DNA of 64,000 nt from Bacteroidales bacterium (GTDB lineage Bacteria > Bacteroidota > Bacteroidia > Bacteroidales > P3). Below, one piece after another: positions 48,369 through 57,140 of the stretch (the stretch's first letter is position 1; every line of letters starts with the position of its first letter). The notes beneath the pieces are model-generated. The model worked only from the letters and a program-made list of their open reading frames with translations. It was not told the origin of the DNA and did no database searches. Position numbers and translations under genes: made by a program. The stretch covers positions 1-64,000 of the forward strand of contig JAFSPS010000002.1 of assembly GCA_017451385.1 (NCBI GenBank), read 5' to 3'.

Positions 48369-50258
48369 TCATTGTGCAATGCTTATGCCTATCATTGCCG
48401 TAGCACGAGGCATGGGATAGCCAGCATTGATTTCGTATTCTGTGTTAAGCAGGTTGTCGCCCTTAATCCATAGTCTAACGCCTTGGGCTGCTTCGTAGGC
48501 TATCATGGCGTTGAGGATGGTAAAATTCTCTGTCGTCTCGTTGTCGCCCACCTCTGTGTAGAGGCCGCCGATGTATTGCAGTCCTGCCGTCGCCGACCAG
48601 CGGCCGCAGTGCCAGTGGAGGCCCAGATAGCCTTTATATTGGGGTGCTGCCACAATGGGTTGTTCCATGTGTAGGTAGCTGTGGTTGGTGGCAATATGCC
48701 AGTGTTCGCCAGCCTGCCACGCTGCATCGAGCTCCACGCCCTGATTGTTGAAGCTGCCGCTGTTGATGTTCTTGCCTGCCACGGTCTGTATCATGTTGTC
48801 GCCTTTCATGGCGAAGAGGTTCACGCTGTAGCGCAGGCGTCCGTCGAAGAGGCGTTGCTGCCATGCCACCTCGTAGTTCCACATCCGTTCGGCGTGGAGC
48901 GAGTCGTGGTTGGCAGTGCCGTAAAGATACATCTCTTTCATTGTGGGGTTGCGGAAGCCTTTGCCGGCGGTGAGGCGTAGTTCGCCGCCGCTGATGGGAC
49001 GCATCACTATTCCTGCCTGCGGCACCCATTCGCCACCCGCCACGGTGTGGTAGTCGTAGCGTAGTCCGCCTTCCAGCGTCAGCCACTGCCACAGGTCTTG
49101 GCGCAGGTCTATGTAGCCTGCTGTCTCGTGTGCCTGCTGGTCGGTGCTCTGCATGACGCGGCGACCGGCGGTGACCGTGGTGTCGGTCTGCTTGTCGGTG
49201 TACCATGCGTGGCCATAGATGTCTTGATAGTCAAAGCCCACGGTAGCGTGTCCGCCCTGCCAGAGGGTGAGCGTCTGATAGGCGGCGAGGCCTGCCACCC
49301 TGTCGCGTGAGTTGAAGAAGTCGCTCTGCGGTGCTTTGCCTTCCGTATATCCGTCGTCAATCTTGTGGCGGCCGAAGTTGTCGTAGATGCTTATGCGTCC
49401 GTTGCCCCATGCGTAGCGGTTGGTCAGCGTCAGCGCGGCGGCGCCACGGGTGATTTTCTGGTCGTTGTCTATCTTAGGCTCTACGGTGGTGCCGGGGTTG
49501 GAGGCGTTGAAATGCGTCACGTCCAAGTCGGCAGCAGCATCCCAGTGGTCTGAAAAGTGGTAGCCTACTTTGGCGAAGCCGCCATATTGGTTGAACCCCA
49601 TGTTGGGGCGGTGGTTGTCACTCTGCCCATACTGCTGCCCTATGGTCGCCGACCAGCGCCCTTTGCGCATCTGCAGCGACAGTTCTTCCTGCACGGTGCC
49701 GTAGCTGCCCATGCCGAAGTTGCCGCTCATCTTTATGCCGTCTTGCTGCATCTGGCGTGTGATGATGTTTATCACGCCGCCCATGGCGTTGCTGCCGTAA
49801 AGCATAGAGGCGGGTCCGCGCACCACCTCTATGCGGTCCGCCATCAGCGTCTGATAACTGTCGGCTATGGAATGGCTGAAGAGACCGTTATATTGTGGTT
49901 GTCCGTCGATGAGTACCAGCATCTGCCCGTTGGAGGACGAGAGGCCGCGGAGTGCGATGCCGCCGGCGGCTCCCGTGCTGACGCCGTAGCCCATCATGTC
50001 GCGGCTGGTCACCATCAGTCCTGGCACCTGCTCCATCAGCGTGGGCAGCACGTTGGGACGCTCCTGCAGCGTCAGAGTGCCACGGTCTATGATAGTTACG
50101 GTCTGAGGCAGTTGCTGCCGCTCTGCTGCCGAGCGTGTGCCGGTTACGACTATCTCGTCCATAGACTTGATGCGTGCTACGGTGTCCTCCTGTGCCAGCA
50201 GCAGCGGCGCTATACAGGTAAAGACGATAAGAAGAAATAAATGCCGTACAATGTTCAT
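48369..50258 (-). CDS. TonB-dependent outer-membrane receptor
   Basis: The 629-residue protein has a signal peptide (MNIVRHLFLLIVFTCIAPL, cleavage LLAQ), a TonB-box-like DEIVVTGTR at the N-terminus, a plug domain (about 40-160, with RIEVVRGPASMLYGSNAMGGVINIIT) and a 22-strand-type barrel ending MIGISIAQ. The length and style fit BtuB/siderophore-class receptors rather than SusC. No SusD, ABC transporter or riboswitch was found nearby, so the ligand is unknown. The ATG at 50258 gives the signal peptide and is preferred over 50309. Confidence 0.93.
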   Translation of the reverse strand: MNIVRHLFLLIVFTCIAPLLLAQEDTVARIKSMDEIVVTGTRSAAERQQLPQTVTIIDRGTLTLQERPNVLPTLMEQVPGLMVTSRDMMGYGVSTGAAGGIALRGLSSSNGQMLVLIDGQPQYNGLFSHSIADSYQTLMADRIEVVRGPASMLYGSNAMGGVINIITRQMQQDGIKMSGNFGMGSYGTVQEELSLQMRKGRWSATIGQQYGQSDNHRPNMGFNQYGGFAKVGYHFSDHWDAAADLDVTHFNASNPGTTVEPKIDNDQKITRGAAALTLTNRYAWGNGRISIYDNFGRHKIDDGYTEGKAPQSDFFNSRDRVAGLAAYQTLTLWQGGHATVGFDYQDIYGHAWYTDKQTDTTVTAGRRVMQSTDQQAHETAGYIDLRQDLWQWLTLEGGLRYDYHTVAGGEWVPQAGIVMRPISGGELRLTAGKGFRNPTMKEMYLYGTANHDSLHAERMWNYEVAWQQRLFDGRLRYSVNLFAMKGDNMIQTVAGKNINSGSFNNQGVELDAAWQAGEHWHIATNHSYLHMEQPIVAAPQYKGYLGLHWHCGRWSATAGLQYIGGLYTEVGDNETTENFTILNAMIAYEAAQGVRLWIKGDNLLNTEYEINAGYPMPRATAMIGISIAQ

Positions 50259-50457
50259 AATGATAAGGTTATAATTTTGTCTAAGTGAGCGATACAAAGT
50301 GAAACGCACACGTTATTATCAGCATATTATGCTAAAATCCTTATTAGTAATTGTTTAATATGTCATAAATAATAGTAAATATACTATGCAAAGAAACAAA
50401 AAATAGTTTATCCCGCACTTATACAAAAAGAGGATAAAATAATACAAATTCCCTTTT

Positions 50458-50488
50458 TTTGCTAAAACAGTATTTTTATGTATCTTTG
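50458..50488 (+). promoter_or_regulatory. Strong promoter upstream of the accessory patch
   Basis: TTTG at 50458-50461 and TATCTTTG at 50481-50488 are separated by 19 nt, matching the Bacteroidota consensus. Transcription should begin near 50495, about 260 nt before the next obvious gene. Confidence 0.75.
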
Positions 50489-50755
50489 CAAAAGATTTCA
50501 GATGGAAGTCACGAAGCGTTATGCCTCGTCTCTTGTTAGTGAAAACCTGAGAAATTTTCAATGTAACACAAGAGATAGAGTTATGGCTTCACGTGTATTG
50601 CGTGGGCTGTTTCTATTTCTTTGTTACAAGGTTATTCTCAGGACCTTCACTAAGAGAAGTGGATAGCAGTGCCGCGCTTCTTTTTAATGTTTGTTCTTCA
50701 TCGTGGCACGGATGAGTAAAGAGGTTGCGCACGACACACAGTAAGTGTAAAGAAA
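50489..50755 (+). ncRNA. Possible structured RNA or long leader
   Basis: After a consensus promoter, the sequence can fold: CACGAAGC (about 50510-50517) pairs with GCTTcaCGTG (about 50586-50595), and TCTCTTGTTA (about 50529-50538) with TAACACAAGAGA (about 50564-50575), leaving internal loops. A second pairing, GTGCCGCG with CGTGGCAC, lies near 50671-50708. A 54-codon frame (50502-50666) is open but shows no convincing protein features. It may be a regulatory RNA, possibly 6S-like in outline, or a leader of the next gene. Confidence 0.35.
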
Positions 50756-51427
50756 ATGAAAACAACACTTTTCTCTAATCTGAAAAAGATTCTGACTGTT
50801 CAAAGAATTGCTCTATTGGTAGCGGTATGTTCGCTTATTGTAATGCTTATCGTTAATTGGCATAACATTTTCCCCAAAAAGACAACAGTAAAAGATAATA
50901 TCCGTGAGTATATAGTGGTCATTGATAGTCAATTTGCTCCTAATAAATGGGACGCTGATTCAACGTTTATTTCCTCTGAAATTGTTGGGTTTGAGAATTC
51001 GGTTTTAGGTGCAGCGAGTGCATGGAAAAAAATGGACGAGATGAAGCCATTTAAGAATATGAACGAGGATGAATTTAGAAGTTCTGTTGCCTATTATTTC
51101 TCGCTTAATAGTGATTTCAATAAATCTATATATTCTATTGTCCTTCATTTGACGAATTTGCGTGACGTAGAAACGACAAAGGATGTTCTAAATTTTAGAG
51201 ATATAGTTGATGACAATCGACTTGATTATATTAGTAAACTTGCTATAGAGAAGGATTCTATCTTTCAGATATATACGAATAATACGGCATTGATGAATAA
51301 TAAAAAGGACATGATGAATGAGTTAGATAAAATGAGAGCGGATCCAAATTACTACAAGTTAGATGAGGCTCTATTTAAGATGGCGATAGAGGTGGATAAT
51401 TATGTGTCACGTAAGACTCGTAAATAA
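50756..51427 (+). CDS. Membrane-anchored protein of unknown function
   Basis: The 223-residue protein has a short basic N-terminus, one transmembrane helix (about 17-34, IALLVAVCSLIVMLIVNW) and a soluble, charged, helix-rich domain of about 185 residues that would lie in the periplasm. I recognise no family. The gene is distinctly AT-rich with A/T-ending codons compared with its neighbours, suggesting acquisition. A strong terminator follows, so with the upstream promoter it looks like an independent unit. Confidence 0.7.
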   Translation: MKTTLFSNLKKILTVQRIALLVAVCSLIVMLIVNWHNIFPKKTTVKDNIREYIVVIDSQFAPNKWDADSTFISSEIVGFENSVLGAASAWKKMDEMKPFKNMNEDEFRSSVAYYFSLNSDFNKSIYSIVLHLTNLRDVETTKDVLNFRDIVDDNRLDYISKLAIEKDSIFQIYTNNTALMNNKKDMMNELDKMRADPNYYKLDEALFKMAIEVDNYVSRKTRK

Positions 51428-51475
51428 ATAATACTACGGTTTAGTATATAGGTAGTCCTATTTTTCAGTACATAG

Positions 51476-51513
51476 AAAGGAACATTCAACTAGGTGGAGA
51501 ATGTTCCTTTTTG
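51476..51513 (+). terminator. Intrinsic terminator
   Basis: AAAGGAACATTC (51476-51487) and GAATGTTCCTTT (51499-51510) form a perfect 12-bp stem followed by T residues. Confidence 0.85.
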
Positions 51514-51556
51514 TTATATCTGGATTACTACCAGTGTTTTTGTGAAGAGTTAAAAC

Positions 51557-51629
51557 ATAATATTCTGCGACCATAATCAGCAAGATATTATAATTTTTTG
51601 CTGACTATACTCGCAGAATTTAGTATTTT
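51557..51629. repeat. 73-bp repeat, left copy, flanking the AAA_14 gene
   Basis: This element is about 87% identical to 52820-52892 in the same orientation. It has imperfect inverted arms: ATATTCTGCGACCATAATC plus AGCAA at the left, and TTGCTGACTATACTCGCAG plus AATTT at the right. The right arm overlaps the predicted promoter of the ATPase gene (TATTTTTG at 51624-51631). Confidence 0.9.
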
Positions 51630-51653
51630 TGCTCTTGTAAAAAAGATGTAAAA

Positions 51654-52775
51654 ATGAATATTAAACGGAAAATCAGTGATATAGTCGGTGAGAAGTTGTT
51701 TAAGGACAAGGCAATAGTCTTGATAGGAGCAAGACAGGTGGGAAAAACTACTTTGTTGCACGACATTTTTCAGCATCGAAATGATGTGTTATGGCTTAAT
51801 GGTGACGAGTTGGAGACGCGGACGTTGCTGAGGTCTATCACGGTGGAGAAATACCGCGCAATGTTTGGTAAAAATAAAATTGTCGTCATTGATGAGGCGC
51901 AGCGTATTGCTGATGTGGGCTTAAAAAGCAAGTTGATAACGGATAATTTTAGCGATATTCAGCTGATTCTCACTGGTAGTTCGTCAATAGATTTGTCAAA
52001 TAAGGTTAATGAGCCACTGACAGGGCGTAAGTGGGAGTATAAAATATATCCTATGTCGTATGGTGAGTTGGCGGACGAATATGGTGCTATGCAAGAGTGG
52101 AAGAAGTTGCCATTGCGTTTGGTCTATGGCTCATATCCAGACGTTGTATGCAATCCTGGGAGTGAGCGCGAGGTACTTCATAATCTTGCAGAGAGCTATT
52201 TGTATAAAGATATCTTAGAGTGGGATAAGATACGCCGTCCGGATAAGGTTGTCCGCCTTTTGCAAGCATTGGCTTATCAGGTTGGTAGCGAAGTTTCTAC
52301 AAATGAATTGAGTAATACCATAGAGCTTGATAGGGCAACGGTAGAGAAATATATAAACTTGTTGGAACAGGCTCAAGTTATATTTCGGCTTAGTGCGTTT
52401 AGCCGTAATTTGAGAAATGAGATTAAGTCAAGCAGGAAAATATATTTTGTAGATAACGGAATACGCAATACCTTGATAAACAATTTCTCGGATGTTGATA
52501 GCCGTCAGGATATAGGTGCGTTGTGGGAGAACTGGATGGTGAGTGAACTGCGAAAAGGTAATGAGTATGCGCAAAGGTATGCTAACGCTTATTTCTGGCG
52601 CACGACACAGCAGCAGGAGATAGATTATATTGATGAGGCGGATGGTCAAATGACTGCTTACGAATTTAAGTGGAATCCGTCGAAGAAAGCGCGCATCAGT
52701 CGCACTTTTCTTCAGGCGTACCCTCAGGCGACTATCAAAACGATAAATCCGGAGAATTATTTTGAAGCATTATGA
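51654..52775 (+). CDS. AAA_14/DUF4143-family ATPase
   Basis: The 373-residue protein has an AAA_14 domain with Walker A GARQVGKTT at 25-33, Walker B IVVIDEAQR (about 78-86) and ILTGSSS (about 111-117), then a DUF4143 C-terminal domain (about 190-373) with YFVDNGIRNTL, ALWENWMVSEL and EIDYI followed by YEFKW. The last arrangement (ExD...ExK) resembles PD-(D/E)XK nuclease folds. Such ATPases occur in many copies in some Bacteroidota and archaea; their function is not established. The gene is AT-rich and bounded by 73-bp direct repeats. Confidence 0.9.
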   Translation: MNIKRKISDIVGEKLFKDKAIVLIGARQVGKTTLLHDIFQHRNDVLWLNGDELETRTLLRSITVEKYRAMFGKNKIVVIDEAQRIADVGLKSKLITDNFSDIQLILTGSSSIDLSNKVNEPLTGRKWEYKIYPMSYGELADEYGAMQEWKKLPLRLVYGSYPDVVCNPGSEREVLHNLAESYLYKDILEWDKIRRPDKVVRLLQALAYQVGSEVSTNELSNTIELDRATVEKYINLLEQAQVIFRLSAFSRNLRNEIKSSRKIYFVDNGIRNTLINNFSDVDSRQDIGALWENWMVSELRKGNEYAQRYANAYFWRTTQQQEIDYIDEADGQMTAYEFKWNPSKKARISRTFLQAYPQATIKTINPENYFEAL

Positions 52776-52819
52776 TGTATTTACTCAGGCGCTTTGACTG
52801 GGTCAAATAGTGGAAAACT

Positions 52820-52892
52820 ATAATATTTTGCGACCATAATCAGCAAAAAACTATAATATTTTGCTGGTTATACTCGCAGAATTTAGTGTTTT
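52820..52892. repeat. 73-bp repeat, right copy, flanking the AAA_14 gene
   Basis: Direct repeat of 51557-51629 lying 45 bp after the ATPase stop. The inverted arms are kept, but the promoter-like TATTTTTG of the left copy is changed to TGTTTTAA. The word ACTATAATATTTTGC occurs twice within this copy (52818 and 52850). Confidence 0.9.
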
Positions 52893-52922
52893 AAGATTTG
52901 ACAAAGTGAGAGTATGCCATTG

Positions 52923-53441
52923 TTACGGCATCATCTCATCGTCTATTTCGCTCGGGTAGGGAGCGTAGAAGTTTTTGTTCACGGGGACTTTTTCCAACTC
53001 AAAACAATAATCTACGGTTTTGTTGTAGGCATCTACCTCTTCTTTTGTTGAGTCGTATGACGGATGGCAGCAGAGCTCGTTCCATCTCAGGCATTGGTGT
53101 GTGGTTGGTTGGATGTTTTTGCTCATCCATGAGAAGAAGTCCTCCCAGTAGCCGGGGTACCATAGCTGACTGTCGAACAGGGCATCGGAAATCTTGTGAC
53201 TTCCATCATATCCCACTAAGCGGCAGCATTGGTCCATGACGGTGGTGTCATTAGTCTTGGTGAGCCCTTGGGTATTGACATAGTAGCATTTGAAGAGCAG
53301 GCTCGACTCTTTCCAAAGCCATGCATCGTCCCCTTTGGGTACGGCATTGTTGAGCCATGCCTTATACTCTTCGGTGTATCGTACTTGTGCAAAACAGCTT
53401 GAGGATAGAAATAACAAGGTAATAACAAGTAGTCTTTTCAT
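52923..53441 (-). CDS. Secreted protein of unknown function
   Basis: The 172-residue protein has a signal peptide (MKRLLVITLLFLSSSCFAQ, cleavage after FAQ or a lipid-attached Cys). The mature part has many Trp, Tyr and Cys residues (WLWKES, CYYVN, CLRWNELCCH) and an acidic end (SEIDDEMMP). I do not recognise a family. The Met at 53441 is preferred to the longer frame from 53492 because it begins the signal peptide. Confidence 0.7.
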   Translation of the reverse strand: MKRLLVITLLFLSSSCFAQVRYTEEYKAWLNNAVPKGDDAWLWKESSLLFKCYYVNTQGLTKTNDTTVMDQCCRLVGYDGSHKISDALFDSQLWYPGYWEDFFSWMSKNIQPTTHQCLRWNELCCHPSYDSTKEEVDAYNKTVDYCFELEKVPVNKNFYAPYPSEIDDEMMP

Positions 53442-53508
53442 TGTTTTGAGATAAAAGGATTCAATATTATTGGATAAAAAACTTTGCGGCATGCCTTGAC
53501 AAACGACT

Positions 53509-54099
53509 TTAGCTGTTGATTACATGATAGATGGCTATGGCGAGCAGTAGGATGCTGATGACATACTGCCAGCGGCGTGGACGCAGAGCTACCTGTTGAC
53601 GGCCGAACATGATGCCGAGGTAGCTCAGCAGAAACACTGATATGATAAGTGGTAGGAGTATGGTGATGAACTTGTGGCTATTGCCATCGGCAAAGCCTAC
53701 GCCGAGATAGATAATTAGCAGGTTGATGCCTGTGGCTATGGCGAGTGCCACCACGGTGCTGACGCGACGAATGTCATAGACAATCGTTTTTGTCTCTTTC
53801 TTCTCGTTGTGCATGGCGAGGAGCATCTTGATGACCACGACGACGGTTAGTCCTACATAAACAAGTGCGTTAGTGGTGCTGTAGGCTTCGCTGTTGGGGT
53901 TAATCATATCATCGAAATGCAGCATGGTGCCAATCAGTATGCCTGTGAAGGCGAGGATGGCGTAGATGACGGCGAAGAGGAGCGATGCCATCAGTCCTTG
54001 TGTGAGACGCAGTCCGTTGGGGCGTGCATGACGATACATAACTATCATGCTCTCAATGCCAAAGGCGATGCCTATGGCTAAATATTCTATAATGTTCAT
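53509..54099 (-). CDS. Multi-pass membrane protein, possibly MntP-like manganese exporter
   Basis: The 196-residue protein has about six hydrophobic helices (near 3-20, 35-60, 77-95, 112-135, 143-165 and 175-194). The size, helix number and the first-helix acidic residue (GIESM) resemble MntP/DUF204 Mn2+ efflux pumps, but the conserved Asp motifs of MntP are not clearly present, so the assignment is tentative. Its start overlaps the rsmA stop by 4 bp (ATGA), implying translational coupling. Confidence 0.6.
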   Translation of the reverse strand: MNIIEYLAIGIAFGIESMIVMYRHARPNGLRLTQGLMASLLFAVIYAILAFTGILIGTMLHFDDMINPNSEAYSTTNALVYVGLTVVVVIKMLLAMHNEKKETKTIVYDIRRVSTVVALAIATGINLLIIYLGVGFADGNSHKFITILLPLIISVFLLSYLGIMFGRQQVALRPRRWQYVISILLLAIAIYHVINS

Positions 54100-54860
54100 A
54101 CTGCGGAGAGTGTGTTGGTGATTTCGATAAACTGCTCAACGGACAGCTGTTCAGCACGTTGCGACAGCAGGTTCTCGGGTACATGGTCAAGGCTCATTCC
54201 CAGTGCTTTGAGTGCGTTGCGCAGCGTCTTGCGGCGTTGGTTGAACCCCGTCTTTACCACGCGTAATAGTAGCTGTTCGTCGCAGTCAAGATGCTGTACG
54301 CCATTGCGTTGCAAGCGTATGACGGCAGATTTTACTTTTGGGGGCGGATTGAACACATGCTCATCGACGGTGAAAAGGTACTCTATGTCGTAGTAGGCTG
54401 ATAGCAAGACGCTTAATATGCCATAGGTCTTGCTGCCAGGGTGTGCCGCCACACGTTCTGCCACCTCTTTCTGGAACATGCCGACCACCTCGACCACCAT
54501 GTCGCGGTGGTCATAGACTTTGAAGAGTATCTGCGATGAGATGTTGTAGGGGAAGTTGCCAATAATAGAAAGCTTGTTATCAAATGTTTGAGGCAGGTCC
54601 ATACGCAGAAAGTCGCCTTCGATGATGTTGAGGGTAGGGTAGTAGGTGTGCAGATAGTCCACCGACTCGCTGTCAATCTCTATTACGCGGAAGTCATAGT
54701 TCTTGTTATCAATGAGATATTTGGTTAGGACACCCATGCCGGGACCTATCTCGAGTAGCTGATGCGATAGGTTGCTGAGGCTCTCGGCAATGCGACGTGC
54801 GATGCTTTCGTCTTTTAGGAAATGTTGTCCCAGTTGTTTTTTTGCTCTTACGCGCTCCAT
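54096..54860 (-). CDS. rsmA: 16S rRNA dimethyladenosine transferase RsmA (KsgA)
   Basis: RsmA dimethylates A1518 and A1519 of 16S rRNA late in 30S assembly. The 254-residue protein begins RAKKQLGQHFLKD and has the SAM-binding LLEIGPGMGVLTKYL (about 36-50), the acidic residue in RVIEIDSESV, and the catalytic motif GNFPYNISSQILF (about 99-111). It precedes the membrane-protein gene with overlapping stop and start. Confidence 0.97.
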   Translation of the reverse strand: MERVRAKKQLGQHFLKDESIARRIAESLSNLSHQLLEIGPGMGVLTKYLIDNKNYDFRVIEIDSESVDYLHTYYPTLNIIEGDFLRMDLPQTFDNKLSIIGNFPYNISSQILFKVYDHRDMVVEVVGMFQKEVAERVAAHPGSKTYGILSVLLSAYYDIEYLFTVDEHVFNPPPKVKSAVIRLQRNGVQHLDCDEQLLLRVVKTGFNQRRKTLRNALKALGMSLDHVPENLLSQRAEQLSVEQFIEITNTLSAV

Positions 54861-54902
54861 AATATTTCTTTTATTTTGAGGTGTGAAGAGGTTGTGTGTT
54901 TT

Positions 54903-56717
54903 TTATCGTAGTGCGTTATAGCGTTTGCGGGCTTGGTCAGCGTAAAGACTTACGGGATAGTCTATGAGGATTTTTTCGTAGCATTGTAGTGCTATGTCAG
55001 GGCGAGCAAGACGTTGCTCGTTGAGTTCGGCGCGCAGCATCAGGGCGTCGTCGCCCAGCAAGTCGTCGCCGTAGAGGTCGAAGAGGTGAGACAGCAGGCT
55101 GTCGGCTTCGTCATAGTGTTGTTGGCGCATGCGTATCTTGGCTTGTTGCATCAGCACTTCGTCGAGGATGGGGTGCGACAGCGAGTGGTGCTTTATCTCC
55201 TCCAGTTCGTACCATGCTGAGTCTAAGAGGTTGCGGTAAAGATAGAGGTCTGCGGTGGCATAATGTTCGAGCATGCCGAAAGTGCTGTCGTCCTCCATGT
55301 TGTCGCTGATGAGGAGGGATAGCTCCATGGCATCGTTGGCGATGAGCTTGGTGGTGGAGGCGCGGAGTACGCTGAGTTGCGACAGTGCCCAGCGGAAGTC
55401 GTGGTTGTAGTAGGCGAGGCGAGCGTTGCGCAGTTTGGCTTCGGAGCCGAGTGCATCGTTCTTGAAGGTGCGTTCCACCTGCATGTAGAGCAATGAGGCC
55501 TCCCACGGTTCGCCGGCAAAGAGAAGCAGGTCGCCCAGTTCGAGTTTCACTTGGCATTTGTCTTTCTCCTGAAGTCCTTTCAGTTCAAGGACATCATAAA
55601 GCAGGTCGGCAGCACCCTGTATGTCGCCCAGATAGTAGGCGAGGAGTGAGGCATAGCTGCGCATGATGGGGAGCGTGTTGCGTCCTTTGCCCATCGTGGC
55701 AAGTGTGGCGTCGTATTCGTCGCGTAGTGCTTCGAGTTGGCTTGTGGCAACGGGGAAGTTGCGGTTTAGGCGGTTGAATTTGGTCTGCAGAATGCCTATA
55801 CGGCTCTCGTAGTAGAGCGGAGTGCTCTCCCCTCGTGCGATAATGGCGGCGTAGCACTCTTCGGCGACATCAAACTCGTTGTTGGCCAGTGCGATGCCTG
55901 CCACGCGATAAACCTGTTCGGCACCCAAGTCGGCAAAACGTGCGAAAACGGCTTGTGCTTGTGCCATAGCGAACTCGAAGTCCTTGACCTGCAGCGAGTA
56001 CCATATCATCATCTCCAAATAAACGCGGTTGTCGGGCTGTTGCTCTATGCGTTGCATCAAGGCGTTGCGTAGTCCCTCGCTGAGGCGTTCGTCGGAGGTC
56101 TGCAGCATGGCACGCTGCAGTGATACCTGTACGGACCCTTTCATGTTGGGCTGTTTGTCGAGCAGGTCGAGATACTCCTGCGTCATTGCCTCGTAGTTGC
56201 CAATGCTTCCATAGAGCGCAGCCACTTCGTTGACGAAGAGGTATTGGTTTTTGCTCACCTCGCGCACGCGTTTGTAAGCGGCAATCATAAGGTCGTGGCG
56301 GCCTGCATTTTCGAGAGCTTGAACCAGCTCGGCGGTCTGTTTCAGGTCGGGCGTGACGAGTGCCAGCGCTTCTTCGTACTCCTTCTCTGCCTTGCGTTTA
56401 TTGTCCTGTTTGAGCCAGACGGAGGCCATATCAACATGCAGGTAGATGTCCTTCCGGTTGTCTTTGATGCGCCGTTCGACAAGTCGTTGGGCTTCGCGTG
56501 TCATGTCGAGTTCGAGGTAGCTTTTGAGCAGCATTTGGTAGTAGAACTTGTTGGAGGTCTCGTCGTAGAGGTGTTTGTAGATTTCTGCTGCTTGGGCGTA
56601 TTCGCCGTGCTGGTAATAATAGGATGCAAGTTGCTCCTTAGTCTGCTGCGCATGGAGTGCTACGGCCGACAACAGACATAGAATGAGGACAATAATATTT
56701 CTCGTTTTATTGAGCAT
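54903..56717 (-). CDS. Secreted tetratricopeptide-repeat protein
   Basis: The 604-residue protein has a signal peptide (MLNKTRNIIVLILCLLSAVALHA split before QQTK) and repeated helix pairs of TPR type along its whole length, clearest at about 20-55 (YYYQHGEYAQAAEIYKHLYDE), 95-130 and 530-600. TPR proteins are protein-protein scaffolds, and this one should be periplasmic. The Met at 56717 starts the signal peptide and is preferred to 56750. Confidence 0.88.
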   Translation of the reverse strand: MLNKTRNIIVLILCLLSAVALHAQQTKEQLASYYYQHGEYAQAAEIYKHLYDETSNKFYYQMLLKSYLELDMTREAQRLVERRIKDNRKDIYLHVDMASVWLKQDNKRKAEKEYEEALALVTPDLKQTAELVQALENAGRHDLMIAAYKRVREVSKNQYLFVNEVAALYGSIGNYEAMTQEYLDLLDKQPNMKGSVQVSLQRAMLQTSDERLSEGLRNALMQRIEQQPDNRVYLEMMIWYSLQVKDFEFAMAQAQAVFARFADLGAEQVYRVAGIALANNEFDVAEECYAAIIARGESTPLYYESRIGILQTKFNRLNRNFPVATSQLEALRDEYDATLATMGKGRNTLPIMRSYASLLAYYLGDIQGAADLLYDVLELKGLQEKDKCQVKLELGDLLLFAGEPWEASLLYMQVERTFKNDALGSEAKLRNARLAYYNHDFRWALSQLSVLRASTTKLIANDAMELSLLISDNMEDDSTFGMLEHYATADLYLYRNLLDSAWYELEEIKHHSLSHPILDEVLMQQAKIRMRQQHYDEADSLLSHLFDLYGDDLLGDDALMLRAELNEQRLARPDIALQCYEKILIDYPVSLYADQARKRYNALR

Positions 56718-56753
56718 CGTTGCGGGTCTTATGCTGATTAACCATTGCAATTC

Positions 56754-56789
56754 AAAAAAAGCCGAAAGCTTTTTGTGCTTCCGGCTTTT
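56754..56789 (-). terminator. Intrinsic terminator after the tRNA-Lys genes
   Basis: On the minus strand AAAAGCCGGAAGC and GCTTTCGGCTTTT form a 13-bp stem with one mismatch, followed by a run of T (plus-strand A-run at 56754-56760). It ends the tRNA-Lys transcript before the TPR gene. Confidence 0.85.
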
Positions 56790-56798
56790 GGTAGATGG

Positions 56799-56871
56799 TG
56801 ACTAATCTGGGGCTCGAACCCAGGACCCCATCCTTAAAAGGGATGTGCTCTACCTGCTGAGCTAATTAGTC
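56799..56871 (-). tRNA. tRNA-Lys (TTT), copy 1
   Basis: 73 nt on the minus strand: acceptor GACTAAT/ATTAGTC, anticodon stem CATCC/GGATG with loop CTTTTAA (anticodon TTT) and T-loop GGTTCGAGCCC. CCA is not encoded. Confidence 0.95.
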
Positions 56872-56884
56872 GGAGCCTTTAATG

Positions 56885-56957
56885 TGACTAATCTGGGGCT
56901 CGAACCCAGGACCCCATCCTTAAAAGGGATGTGCTCTACCTGCTGAGCTAATTAGTC
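56885..56957 (-). tRNA. tRNA-Lys (TTT), copy 2
   Basis: Identical in sequence to the copy at 56799-56871, with a 13-bp spacer, so a recent tandem duplication is likely. Confidence 0.95.
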
Positions 56958-57044
56958 ATCACTCTTTATGATAGCGTAAATGAGCTACCGAAAAAGCGGT
57001 GCAAATGTACAACTTTTTCTGTAAACAGCAAAAAAAATGTTCTA

Positions 57045-57077
57045 TTGTGGCGGTTTATCAAATAATTCGTATCTTTG
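57045..57077 (+). promoter_or_regulatory. Promoter of the small gene and lptE
   Basis: TTG at 57045-57047 and TATCTTTG at 57070-57077, 22 nt apart, fit the Bacteroidota promoter. Transcription would begin about 60 nt before the 56-residue gene. Confidence 0.55.
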
Positions 57078-57140
57078 CACAATGGTTGAAATGGCGGCAA
57101 AAGGTGCCGCACTATAATGTAACTACAAAGACACATACTT

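Noticed and set aside
50502-50666. 54-codon frame as a protein-coding gene
   Set aside because: No clear protein features, and the region folds well as RNA; coding cannot be excluded but is not supported.
48369-50755. Cobalamin riboswitch before the TonB-dependent receptor
   Set aside because: The receptor is BtuB-like in size, but I could not find the conserved B12-box or the required length of structured leader on the minus strand.
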